From contig NZ_WJQT01000010.1 in the NCBI RefSeq assembly GCF_009659375.1, positions 1 through 64,000 on the forward strand: 64,000 bases of DNA. The letters run 5' to 3'. The notes beneath the pieces are model-generated. The model saw only the letters and a program-made list of their open reading frames with translations. It was not told where the DNA came from and did no database searches. This DNA comes from Fundicoccus ignavus. Lineage in GTDB: Bacteria; Bacillota; Bacilli; Lactobacillales; Aerococcaceae. A program made the translations under genes and the position numbers. Positions 1-8,702 of this stretch are shown here, in pieces (the first letter of the stretch is position 1; each line of letters opens with the position of its first letter).

Positions 1-202
1 AAAGCGGACTTGATCCATGGATAGGTGGACCCGATGTGCGGATTTAGTTTGGTTATTACGTGAATTTAACGGTTGGCCTGGTGGACTCGATATGGATATT
101 GGTGGTCCTGAGAGCGCGGAATAATCAAATAATGACAGATGAACTAATAATTAGTAAAAGATTATTAATTTTATAACACAGCTTTAATTATGGCCATAAT
201 AA

Positions 203-253
203 AAATCTTTCAAAACTCAACTATGTAAATAGTAGTTGAGTTTTGAAAGATTT
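203..253. terminator. perfect 21-bp inverted repeat, terminator-like
   Basis: Two 21-base arms (203-223 and 233-253) are perfect reverse complements around a 9-base loop. The arms are A/T-rich at the base, so the hairpin could stop transcription in either direction. It lies outside the putative attachment repeat at 306 and so belongs to the flanking chromosome, not to the defence island. Bases 1-607 contain no gene I can support. Confidence 0.6.
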
Positions 254-305
254 AAATATACTCTTCAGTGATTCCTATTGAACACTTATTGTTTCAATAG
301 TTTAG

Positions 306-320
306 TATGGAGATGAGGGG
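306..320. repeat. putative distal attachment site (att) of the ssrA island
   Basis: The 15 bases TATGGAGATGAGGGG match exactly the bases at 20401-20415, which form the 3' end of ssrA on the minus strand. Integration into the 3' end of ssrA typically leaves such a short copy at the far end of the inserted element. Just inside, at about 359-385, the motif GGTAATGGTTT is partly repeated and could be an integrase arm site; that is speculation. Confidence 0.7.
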
Positions 321-607
321 GCTCAACCAAGCCCCTTCACATCAACGTTTATAGTGCTATAGTAATGGTTTTGGTAATGGTTTGGACTAAATATTCGCGC
401 ATACGCCTATGTTTTATGATAAAAGTATTGTTCAAACGTTAATTCAACGTTTTCCAAGCGGTTCATTAGATTTTTAAATTTTATTTGAAACTCAATCTTT
501 TCACATAGTTACTCAAATTTTCTTTCTTCTAATAACTATTACAACTTTAAGCTAGTTCACCAATTGCAAAAGTTCTAATGTTTCTCTTAATTTTCCTCCA
601 AAAATTC

Positions 608-2416
608 CTATTGTGTTAATAACGTAATAAATTGAGAAGGTAGTTGTTTTTTTGAACTTCCCCAAGGCATCATTTTTTCTAAAGGATAAGTTATATAACA
701 TCTTCGTTTGGCTCTTGTAATTGCTACAAACATATTATTTTTTTCTTCAGTTAACTGCTCTTCTGTTTTTGCCCTATAATCTGGGAAGGTTCCCTTAGTC
801 ACTCCAATTATAAAAACATTATTAAATTCTAAACCTTTTGAACCATGAACTGTTATAAGACTAACCCCTTCTAGGGACGTTTCCTTTGACTTACCTAAAG
901 CAATAAAATTTTTAAACATATTTAAACTTCTATTGTCAATCGATGTTTCAGCACAATATTTTGTCCATTGTTTTTTCAGAAATTCTATATCATTAATAAT
1001 AAGGTATTTGAGATTTTCTTCAAATTCAAGAGTGAGAATACTATTGTATAGGTTATCTAAAACTCGACCATATTTTTTGTCATCTTTAAATATTTCTTTC
1101 CACGCGTAAATGATTAATGAAAAAAACTGAGAAGAAATATTAGGATTGTTATTTACTGGATTATTAATTATTTCTTCATCGTAGCGATTATAAAAAGGAT
1201 CACCTTTTCGATTCAATAATTCATTAATTTCAGCATAATGAAATTCATCATAAGGATTAGAAATTATTTTAATGCCTAGATTAAATAGTCTCATTTCTTC
1301 TGTTTCGCATTCTAATTTTAGTCCAGACATCCCTTCATTATAGTCTATATCTTTATCATTGAGATATGTTTTAACGTTTTCAAATAAGTATCTATTTCTG
1401 CCAATGACCGCTATCTCAGAAGGATATTCTTTGTCTTGATTAATCAAATCTTCAATCATCTCAACAATCCAATCTCCTTCATCTTTCTCATCTTGAAACG
1501 ATTTTACTTCGAATACCCCTTCTATTGGATATTTAGAGGTTGATTCCGATGTTGGTTTTAATCTTTGGGCTGCTTCTATAATTCTTTTAGCTGATCTATA
1601 GTTTTCCGTTAATTTAAAAATTTTTGGAGAAAAATCTTCAACAAAAAATTTTGTCATTATTAAGCTATTAGAACCATTAAAACCATATATAGATTGTGCT
1701 TCATCTCCAACAAACATGATATTGTTATGGCCGTTAGCGAGCATTTTTTTAATTATCTTATATTGAGTATCATTTAAATCTTGAGCTTCATCAACTAGAA
1801 AATATTTGTATAATCTAGATATATTTTTAGATACTTTATTGTTTTCACTTAAAATCTTATAACTATAAAATAGTATATCATCAAAGTCTAATAATCTATT
1901 TTGATTCATTAATTTATTGTAACTATCATAAATACTTATAAATTCTGTATCTTCTTCGTTTACTAGTGATTGAGGAGTTTTGAATTTTGATTTGTAATCA
2001 CTTATTTTCCCCAATATATTAGCTAATTCTTTACTATCAGATAGTTTTACACCAATGTTAGTTAGAGCTTCTAATAAAATTATTTTTTGATCATTAGAAC
2101 TTTCAATGATTGACATATTGCTTGGCAGACCAATAGTGTGGCTATTATCTTTTAAAATTTCCAAGCAAAAGCTATGAATAGTGCTTATTTTGACTCTTGA
2201 AATATCTTCTACATGGTCTTCTATTCGCTCATTAATTTCTTCAGCTGCCTTATTACTAAAAGTAAGTGCTAAAACTCTTCCTTTTCTCTTATTTAAAATA
2301 CTTACTATTTTTTCAGTTAATACTCTGGTTTTCCCACTCCCAGGGCCAGCAGTTACTAGTAATGGTCCATCTATATAATCTACAATTTCTTGTTGTTTTT
2401 CTGACAACTCAATCAT
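608..2416 (-). CDS. gajB: Gabija helicase GajB (UvrD/Rep-like SF1A)
   Basis: Superfamily 1A helicase, 602 residues, and second gene of a Gabija anti-phage pair. All main motifs are visible: Walker A GPGSGKT (residues 24-30), VDEAQD near 209, VGDEAQSIYGFNG, the ENYRS motif, VHGSKGLEF, and the arginine-finger motif AITRAKRR near 568. It is somewhat longer than GajB proteins I know of (about 500 residues). It begins 17 bp after gajA, with AGGAAAG upstream of its ATG, so the two are co-transcribed. In Gabija, GajB binds the GajA nuclease and helps sense or process DNA; that role is known for the family and is inferred here from the pairing. A lone UvrD-like helicase is the alternative. Confidence 0.88.
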   Translation of the reverse strand: MIELSEKQQEIVDYIDGPLLVTAGPGSGKTRVLTEKIVSILNKRKGRVLALTFSNKAAEEINERIEDHVEDISRVKISTIHSFCLEILKDNSHTIGLPSNMSIIESSNDQKIILLEALTNIGVKLSDSKELANILGKISDYKSKFKTPQSLVNEEDTEFISIYDSYNKLMNQNRLLDFDDILFYSYKILSENNKVSKNISRLYKYFLVDEAQDLNDTQYKIIKKMLANGHNNIMFVGDEAQSIYGFNGSNSLIMTKFFVEDFSPKIFKLTENYRSAKRIIEAAQRLKPTSESTSKYPIEGVFEVKSFQDEKDEGDWIVEMIEDLINQDKEYPSEIAVIGRNRYLFENVKTYLNDKDIDYNEGMSGLKLECETEEMRLFNLGIKIISNPYDEFHYAEINELLNRKGDPFYNRYDEEIINNPVNNNPNISSQFFSLIIYAWKEIFKDDKKYGRVLDNLYNSILTLEFEENLKYLIINDIEFLKKQWTKYCAETSIDNRSLNMFKNFIALGKSKETSLEGVSLITVHGSKGLEFNNVFIIGVTKGTFPDYRAKTEEQLTEEKNNMFVAITRAKRRCYITYPLEKMMPWGSSKKQLPSQFITLLTQ

Positions 2417-2433
2417 TACTTTCCTCTTTTCAT

Positions 2434-4182
2434 CTATATATATTTTTTAAAATCATTTAATTTCCTAAAGAATTCATTATATGGCTCTAAAATCTCAAAA
2501 TCTACTTGTTGTTCAATATAATCGGCGAGTTTTTTAGAATATATAGACTTGTTTTTCGAAAGATATTTTAATACTTTCTCGCTCTCGTTGTGATCTTTAT
2601 CTCCAGATTGGTAACTGCTAATAAAATCTTCTTTCCCTTCAATTTCATCAATTAATGTAGTGAATAATTCTAGTTCATAATGCTCTACGAGATATTTCTC
2701 AGTATCTAAACCATCTGGAATAAAAGTAATATATTTAGATATTACTTCTTCAAACTCTGTACTTCTATCGCCTTTACCATGTACATATCTATAATCGTTT
2801 TTCACTTTCTTAATAGCAAATTCTTCTCCATCACTAAAAATAAAAGTATCTATATTTAATGATTTTGCAAATTGTAAAAATGGTACATAATTTTTATATC
2901 CATCTACAGATACAATATTAATACCATATTCATAGTATGGTACTCCGAAATATTTTTCGAAATATGCAGGCAATAATCTCTCTTCAGTAATACCTTCACA
3001 TAGAATTAAACAGTCAGAAAAAATTAATTCGCCCCTTGAATATAAAACTTCTCTCTCTATTTTATACTTATCTTTTTTGTTAACACCAGAAAAGTCAATA
3101 TAGTCAATATTACTATAAGATGATTTTTTGGATACATATAAAACACTCTCTATATCTGTTTGTGTAGCAATAATATTTGAATGAGTACTAACTACTTTCT
3201 GTCCCTCTAAATCTATAATTTGGTGGTATATTCTTCGCTGTGCCTGAGGGTGTAAATGAGCTTCTGGCTCTTCTAATAATAATATTGGATAAAATGGAAG
3301 TTCTTCTTTAATCATTTGCAGATTTTTCCACTCTAAGTACGATGAAAAAGCTAGAAAGGTAGCCCAGCTCCTTGTACCCATACCTTGTTTAGAAATTGAA
3401 ATTGATTCAGACCCTTCACTTTTTATCTTTATATCCATCCCTCTGCCAATATCTGTTATCTTCTCGGAAATGGCATTTATTTGAACAGAATTATTTTCAC
3501 TACCTGTTACAGAACTAATATCTTTTAGTTTTTTTGAAACATGTTCTAAAACATCACTGTTATTAACAATATCAATATTTAAATCATATAGTTCTTGTTC
3601 TAATTGGTTTCTTTTGTCACTTTTGAATTTAATATCACCAACTAATCTACCCCAATAAGAATATTTCTTTTGTAAATCATCGTTGATATCTCTTTTTGCA
3701 TCAAGATAAAAAACAGGAATTGAATCAAAGATCAGATTTGATACATTGGAAGATTTATACTCTTCGAAATCTAAAAAATCATTAAATTCTGGCCAATAGT
3801 TGAGTGCCTTATTTTCTTGTTTATATTCTTCTTTCAATTCATTATGAGAAAATATAGTTCTCAATGCTACAGATTCTGGTTCGTTAATAATAAGGTCACC
3901 AAATAACTCAAACCATTGGTCGGAAAATTCGTCTTCGATAGGTTCTATTAATACATCTATAATTATTTTTCTATCTTGAGGTACTTCTTCACCTTCTTTA
4001 AAATAAACCTCTTCCTTTGTAACTAATGAATTTTTTGAAAAAGCGATTTTTATTGCTTCCAAGAAAGCAGTTTTACCAACATTATTTGATCCTATTAATA
4101 ATAACTCATTTTTTAAATCGACCTCTATACGTTCATAACATTTGTAGTTGGCGATTCGAATTTTTGACAGCTTTATTTCCAA
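2434..4182 (-). CDS. gajA: Gabija OLD-family nuclease GajA (ATPase plus TOPRIM)
   Basis: 582 residues, close to the usual GajA length. The N-terminal ABC-type ATPase has Walker A GSNNVGKT (residues 31-38), Walker B LLLEEPEAH near 300 and an STHS H-loop near 330. The C-terminal TOPRIM nuclease domain starts at LILCEGITEE near 394 and carries a SDGEE acidic motif near 446. The start is TTG, chosen because GGAGGAC lies 5 bases upstream. GajA proteins are DNA nickases held in check by nucleotides and released when phage depletes ATP and dNTPs (family knowledge). The pairing with a UvrD-like helicase separates it from a stand-alone OLD nuclease. Confidence 0.9.
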   Translation of the reverse strand: MEIKLSKIRIANYKCYERIEVDLKNELLLIGSNNVGKTAFLEAIKIAFSKNSLVTKEEVYFKEGEEVPQDRKIIIDVLIEPIEDEFSDQWFELFGDLIINEPESVALRTIFSHNELKEEYKQENKALNYWPEFNDFLDFEEYKSSNVSNLIFDSIPVFYLDAKRDINDDLQKKYSYWGRLVGDIKFKSDKRNQLEQELYDLNIDIVNNSDVLEHVSKKLKDISSVTGSENNSVQINAISEKITDIGRGMDIKIKSEGSESISISKQGMGTRSWATFLAFSSYLEWKNLQMIKEELPFYPILLLEEPEAHLHPQAQRRIYHQIIDLEGQKVVSTHSNIIATQTDIESVLYVSKKSSYSNIDYIDFSGVNKKDKYKIEREVLYSRGELIFSDCLILCEGITEERLLPAYFEKYFGVPYYEYGINIVSVDGYKNYVPFLQFAKSLNIDTFIFSDGEEFAIKKVKNDYRYVHGKGDRSTEFEEVISKYITFIPDGLDTEKYLVEHYELELFTTLIDEIEGKEDFISSYQSGDKDHNESEKVLKYLSKNKSIYSKKLADYIEQQVDFEILEPYNEFFRKLNDFKKYI

Positions 4183-4246
4183 GTAATGTCCTCCTATTTA
4201 TTTTTACACTATTAAATTTTAAACTTCTTTATAAATTATTTATTAG

Positions 4247-5119
4247 TTATTCTTCTTCAAAATAAAAATCGCTCAACTCATATGTAGTTACAGGAGTGAC
4301 ATAAAATTCGTACTTAGCTACTAAGTCACAAATATCATCACCATTAATCAGAGTAATAACTCGTGTTCCAACTCTTGATGCTTCAATTGCAGACCTTGTA
4401 TAGTCCGAGGTTGTTATAAAAATACCATATTCAGCATTATATTTATCCATAGCACCGCGAAATTTATCGATTTCAGGAGAGCTTACTTTGCCTTCCCAAC
4501 GTTTAGCTTGTAGTGCAACTCGAGTTGTTCTAAAATCATCGGCAGTTATGTACCCAAATCCATCAAGACCTCCATCAGCTGTCGTTTGGATTCCAATTTC
4601 CTTATCTAACTCTATACCCATTCGTTTCATTAGACCTCTAGCAAACATCTCAAACTTATCAGGAGACATCTTCTTGAGTGCTTCATTAAGTTCAGCTCTC
4701 CAGACGTCTTCTATTCCTTCTGAATCTAACACTTCTTCTTCAGGTTTTATTTCCACAGTTTCAGTTATTTGCTTCTTAGTTTTTCTTTTCTTTGACTCTT
4801 CTTTCATTGCTGGCTCAGACAAGACACGTACTTCAGTTACAGGATCGAAGGTATCTAAATCTACTTTCCTACCTTTTTCTGTAAGTTCAACCTCACCTTT
4901 CTTTGGGTACCGTACAAAATCCGCTAGCATCAGATATTTAATTGCAAAATTAAAATGATAATTGAACGGTTTATATTTTGCTCCTGTTTTTTTGGACTGT
5001 CTCAAATACTCTATATAATCTTCAGGAATCAGTTTAGAATTTTCGTATATATCACGTTTAATATCCTTTCGTTCTGCAATTCCACCTATGTCATTTAAAG
5101 AATTTATAATCGCTTTCAA
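4247..5119 (-). CDS. Mrr-like restriction endonuclease
   Basis: 290 residues with the two-part layout of Mrr proteins. The N-terminal winged helix runs over about residues 1-90. A charged linker is followed by a PD-(D/E)XK nuclease domain with the key acidic residue in DGGLDG (near 184) and QAKRW (near 205), the Q-x-K variant typical of Mrr. Family members cut modified or foreign DNA (type IV restriction). The TTG start has only a weak AGAAG ribosome site, so the exact start is uncertain. It lies 64 bp upstream of gajA in the same direction and may share its transcript. It is not part of known Gabija or BREX cores, so it is either a third defence or an accessory. Confidence 0.8.
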   Translation of the reverse strand: MKAIINSLNDIGGIAERKDIKRDIYENSKLIPEDYIEYLRQSKKTGAKYKPFNYHFNFAIKYLMLADFVRYPKKGEVELTEKGRKVDLDTFDPVTEVRVLSEPAMKEESKKRKTKKQITETVEIKPEEEVLDSEGIEDVWRAELNEALKKMSPDKFEMFARGLMKRMGIELDKEIGIQTTADGGLDGFGYITADDFRTTRVALQAKRWEGKVSSPEIDKFRGAMDKYNAEYGIFITTSDYTRSAIEASRVGTRVITLINGDDICDLVAKYEFYVTPVTTYELSDFYFEEE

Positions 5120-5259
5120 AATTAAATCTTCTCAATCAGATGTTGACATTTCGTCCATAATTTTCGGTTTCATATTAGTCGTCATCTCACCTTTATTCTA
5201 ACATTATTCTTCTGTATACTTTGTATTTTTTTTAAAACTTATAGTTATTAACTGAATGA

Positions 5260-6516
5260 TCATATACCGTCTGCAGGTAAATAATATATTTTTCCTTCTT
5301 TTCCTATTAATTTGACATTCTCATCAAAGACCTCTTTTGTAGATACATTCCGACGTTTATCTGCTGTAGTAAGGTGCTTAGTGATAATTTCTACGACATC
5401 TTTAGATACTGGACGATAATTTAACTCTTTCCTTATCATTCCCGGTACTTTATGAAGAATACCATCGACTCCATAACGTTCTCTATAACCTTCTTCAAGA
5501 TTGATACCATACTTTTCCATTTGTTCTAAATGCCAGTTCTGTAATCCAATTTTCACATCTTTCACTTGTTTTCCATAAGTTGATAATAAGGAGTTACATT
5601 GATCTCTGGACACAGTACCTAAGTAAAGTGCATATTTCAAATCTGCAATAAGATATAATACTTCCAATAGAGTCTCTTGATAAACAACCCAGTATTGAAC
5701 ACCAACCAATTGTTCTTCATATCCTTTAATACCCATATCCATTTTCTTTGAGTAGTCTGCAATTGTTAAGTTTGCTTGGCCTAATAATTCTATACATTGT
5801 TGTTCAAGTCGATTCAAGTTCGATATTTCGGATTTTCTCAACTCTTCATTTTCAAGTATTTCTGTTTGAAATGAGGACATTTTTTTGACTTTAGTAACTA
5901 ACGCAAAAACTTTACTCTTATATTCATTATTTTGAAAATCCATTATCTGAGAAATATCTGAACTAATTGATTCTAGTTCAGTGTTGATTTGGTGCATATA
6001 ATATTGACCGACTACCATTGAGCCTACATTCATTGCTGATGAAGCTACATTTGCAGCAACGTTAGATACATTATTTACGGGTAAGAATTCAGCTGATCCG
6101 TCTATTCCTTTCTTTCCCATTGTAAATCCTCTAAAGGCGCCTTCAGTGTTTTTAGACTTTGCAAGCTGTTTTCCAGCTGGAAGAATCGCTTCATACAGAG
6201 TTTTAGTACTACCTTGAACAGCATTGCCTACAGTAGTTGCAGTCTTAAAAGCTTCCGGCAAGAGATTATTTACATGTGCAAGCAGTTTACTGTTTTTAAT
6301 CTCTACAAGTCTTGATTCATCAATTTCTCGAATCTCCGACAACATATTAAATTGAACTTGTAACTCATTTGTGGAATCATTCGAAATAGCCAATACGTTA
6401 TTAGTCTCTTGTTTTGGTGTGTGTTCATTAACTGATTTATTTTTTGATTTCTGTAAAACTATATAACTTCCGACTAGTACAATAAGAACCATAAATATAA
6501 ATAAGATTGGATCCAT
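5260..6516 (-). CDS. membrane-anchored protein of unknown function in defence island
   Basis: 418 residues that I do not recognise. Residues 3-21 form one clear N-terminal membrane helix followed by a basic KSKNK stretch, which implies a bitopic protein with a large cytoplasmic body. Residues about 95-175 are rich in glycine, alanine and valine (for example NVSNVAANVASSAMNVGSMVVG) and could form a second membrane-active segment. Residues about 180-280 look helical and may form a coiled coil. There are no obvious nuclease, ATPase or protease motifs. The ATG has GGAGATG upstream. It lies between the BREX terminator and the Mrr-Gabija genes, so it is plausibly a defence accessory or membrane effector; that is inference from position only. 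Confidence 0.55.
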   Translation of the reverse strand: MDPILFIFMVLIVLVGSYIVLQKSKNKSVNEHTPKQETNNVLAISNDSTNELQVQFNMLSEIREIDESRLVEIKNSKLLAHVNNLLPEAFKTATTVGNAVQGSTKTLYEAILPAGKQLAKSKNTEGAFRGFTMGKKGIDGSAEFLPVNNVSNVAANVASSAMNVGSMVVGQYYMHQINTELESISSDISQIMDFQNNEYKSKVFALVTKVKKMSSFQTEILENEELRKSEISNLNRLEQQCIELLGQANLTIADYSKKMDMGIKGYEEQLVGVQYWVVYQETLLEVLYLIADLKYALYLGTVSRDQCNSLLSTYGKQVKDVKIGLQNWHLEQMEKYGINLEEGYRERYGVDGILHKVPGMIRKELNYRPVSKDVVEIITKHLTTADKRRNVSTKEVFDENVKLIGKEGKIYYLPADGI

Positions 6517-6576
6517 TGGTACATCTCCTCACTCTCATGCAGCTAATATATACCGCTTACATTTTTTTAAAAATTT

Positions 6577-6624
6577 ATACTGAACTTAATCGTGATTATC
6601 CTGTGTCTCGATTAAGTTCAGTAT
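6577..6624 (-). terminator. terminator of the BREX operon
   Basis: Sixteen-base arms (6577-6592 and 6609-6624) are perfect reverse complements with a 16-base loop, 20 bp past the brxL stop. On the minus strand the hairpin is followed by an A/T-rich tract. It separates the BREX operon from the next gene. Confidence 0.75.
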
Positions 6625-6644
6625 AATTACGTAAATAACACTTA

Positions 6645-8687
6645 CTAATCCACACCCAATGCTTTATAAACTGCATCAATTGGATCAGAGTAGAATATCG
6701 GTTGGATTTTGACTAATAAATCAGATGGGACAGTTTGTAAATCTTGCACAGAAGATGAAGGTAATAAGACTCGTTTGGCACCTGCATCTACACAGACTTG
6801 CAAGGTATTCGCAAATTCGGGCACTTTAGAGATCGTGCCACCCATCGTCATGTTCCCTATCACCACTAAACTTTCTTGAAGTGGACGATCTAAAGCAGCT
6901 GAGCTTAAACCAATTAATTCTGCTACAGCTAATTCTTCCGTTAAACCAATCCCTTGCAAATCTTCAATATGCATTAAATAATCCTTTGTTTTGACACTTA
7001 TAGAACTACTAATACTTTTAATATTAGCCGTAAAGTAACGGAATGCGGTATCTAAACTTTCTCTGGCTTCTCGATCACTTCCTACACCAGATTTTTCATA
7101 CTTCCCTGTACCGCCCACAACTTGATTCTCTAACTTATAGACTCCAATCATACTAGAGCTACTTCTTCCTGCTACATAGACGTGACCAGGCTTATTCATG
7201 CCTTCTGGAATCAATTTGCCGCCACCTTGTTCAGGAACAGAAGTATAGTGCTCTTCTGTCGTTTCCTTATCGATATAAGAGAACATGACATCGTAAAATT
7301 CCATGCCTCCAATTTTTTTCAATTGCTCTTTGACTCTTCGACGACCTTCTAAAGCGTACTCCAGAACTTCTTCTACTTCTTCCTTCGTAAATTTACCATG
7401 CGGATAAATTAACTTTAGTAAGCCAGATACCGTTTTCCGAACACCAATCGTGTCTCGTTGATTTAAATTATTTCCTAAATAGAAATATTGATCAATCGCA
7501 TCAGCAAATGAACGCTTACGCATTTCACGCATAAATTCTGCTAGGTAATCCGCAATAAATCCAAAGCGATCCGTAAAGAATGTCGGACGGTATTTAGGTA
7601 TTTCCCATCCTGGTAAGTAATAATGAATGCGATCAAAGAAGGCCGCATCATTTCGCATCGCATCTGGAAATGGCGCAAATAAATGAGAAGTTTTAACCAA
7701 TGAATCGACACTCTGATTAATATTCCCTACAAAGACCATAGATGCAGAAGCAGCTTTTTCTTCTTTCCCACGACTAAAAGATCCAGAAGCCATATAATCT
7801 TTCATAATTTGAACGCCATCTTTATCTTTAAAATTAATCCCTGCGACTTCGTCAAAAGTAACTGTATCCCATAACCCTACTAAACCTACTTGTCTTGTCG
7901 ACATGTTATAAAATAAATTCGCTACAGTTGTTTGTCCTCCAGAGACTAAGATCGAGTTGGGTGATAATTCTTTATACACATGTGATTTACCCGTCCCTCT
8001 AGGCCCTAACTCAACTAAATTGTAGTTGTTTTCAATCAAAGGAACTAACCTCAAGAGAAGGTGCCATTTTACGCGTTCTTCTAACTGAGTAGGCTCCATA
8101 CCAATCGATCGGATCAATACATCAATCCACTCTTCTTTTGTAAAGTGGTCACGCCCTTTAAATATTTCATCCATATCCATATTCGGCATTTGAATGGGCT
8201 GTAAATTCGAGATGATAAATGGATTATTATCTTTTACTTCTTCATCAAAATAATAATCTAGTTTAATCATGCACCAAATTCCACCAGCTAAAAGTTTGTC
8301 ATATTCCTTTACGTAAGAAGAGGCCATTGAAACACCTTTTAAACCAAGGTTTGAGAACTCTGATTCATAAACATCTTTTTTCGAATTTAGGCGTACAGTA
8401 ATTTTATCAATGACGGTGTACTGTCCTTGTTCTCTAATTCGCGATTTAATTCTTTCAGCTTCATCTGGACGAACATAGTTTTCAGAAAGGATATTTTTCA
8501 CTCGATTCACACCTTCTTGTATACTATCTTCATCATCAGTCGCCGCAAACATCCCTAATAAATACTCCAACACAAATGTTGGGACATTAGCTCCTTCTTT
8601 AATCAGCTGGGTCAGGTCTTTTCTCACGACCCGACCAGCAAAATGTTCATTCAACTTATCATCTAAATCTAGTGATGCTTTTTCCAA
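6645..8687 (-). CDS. brxL: BREX protein BrxL (Lon-like AAA+ protein)
   Basis: 680 residues, the usual length for BrxL. The central AAA+ core has Walker A GPRGTGKSH near 231 and Walker B TFDEVAG near 279. The C-terminal part (about 590-675) resembles the proteolytic domain of Lon, with the stretch MGGTISKVPEFANTLQ and the AGAKRVLLPSSS segment. BrxL is a DNA-binding ring ATPase needed for phage exclusion in type 1 BREX but not for host methylation. It is the last gene of the operon, 15 bp after pglZ, and is followed by a strong hairpin. Confidence 0.93.
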   Translation of the reverse strand: MEKASLDLDDKLNEHFAGRVVRKDLTQLIKEGANVPTFVLEYLLGMFAATDDEDSIQEGVNRVKNILSENYVRPDEAERIKSRIREQGQYTVIDKITVRLNSKKDVYESEFSNLGLKGVSMASSYVKEYDKLLAGGIWCMIKLDYYFDEEVKDNNPFIISNLQPIQMPNMDMDEIFKGRDHFTKEEWIDVLIRSIGMEPTQLEERVKWHLLLRLVPLIENNYNLVELGPRGTGKSHVYKELSPNSILVSGGQTTVANLFYNMSTRQVGLVGLWDTVTFDEVAGINFKDKDGVQIMKDYMASGSFSRGKEEKAASASMVFVGNINQSVDSLVKTSHLFAPFPDAMRNDAAFFDRIHYYLPGWEIPKYRPTFFTDRFGFIADYLAEFMREMRKRSFADAIDQYFYLGNNLNQRDTIGVRKTVSGLLKLIYPHGKFTKEEVEEVLEYALEGRRRVKEQLKKIGGMEFYDVMFSYIDKETTEEHYTSVPEQGGGKLIPEGMNKPGHVYVAGRSSSSMIGVYKLENQVVGGTGKYEKSGVGSDREARESLDTAFRYFTANIKSISSSISVKTKDYLMHIEDLQGIGLTEELAVAELIGLSSAALDRPLQESLVVIGNMTMGGTISKVPEFANTLQVCVDAGAKRVLLPSSSVQDLQTVPSDLLVKIQPIFYSDPIDAVYKALGVD

Positions 8688-8702
8688 CCTTACACCTCAT
8701 TC

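Noticed and set aside
555-607. Open frame just past gajB on the minus strand (GGKLRETLELLQLVN) behind GGAGGA
   Set aside because: Too short, no start codon in frame, and no recognised family. Probably chance.
5132-5185. 17-codon frame (MTTNMKPKIMDEMSTSD) upstream of the Mrr-like gene
   Set aside because: It has an AAGGTG close to its ATG, but the spacing is too tight and the length is too short to call. It could be a leader peptide.
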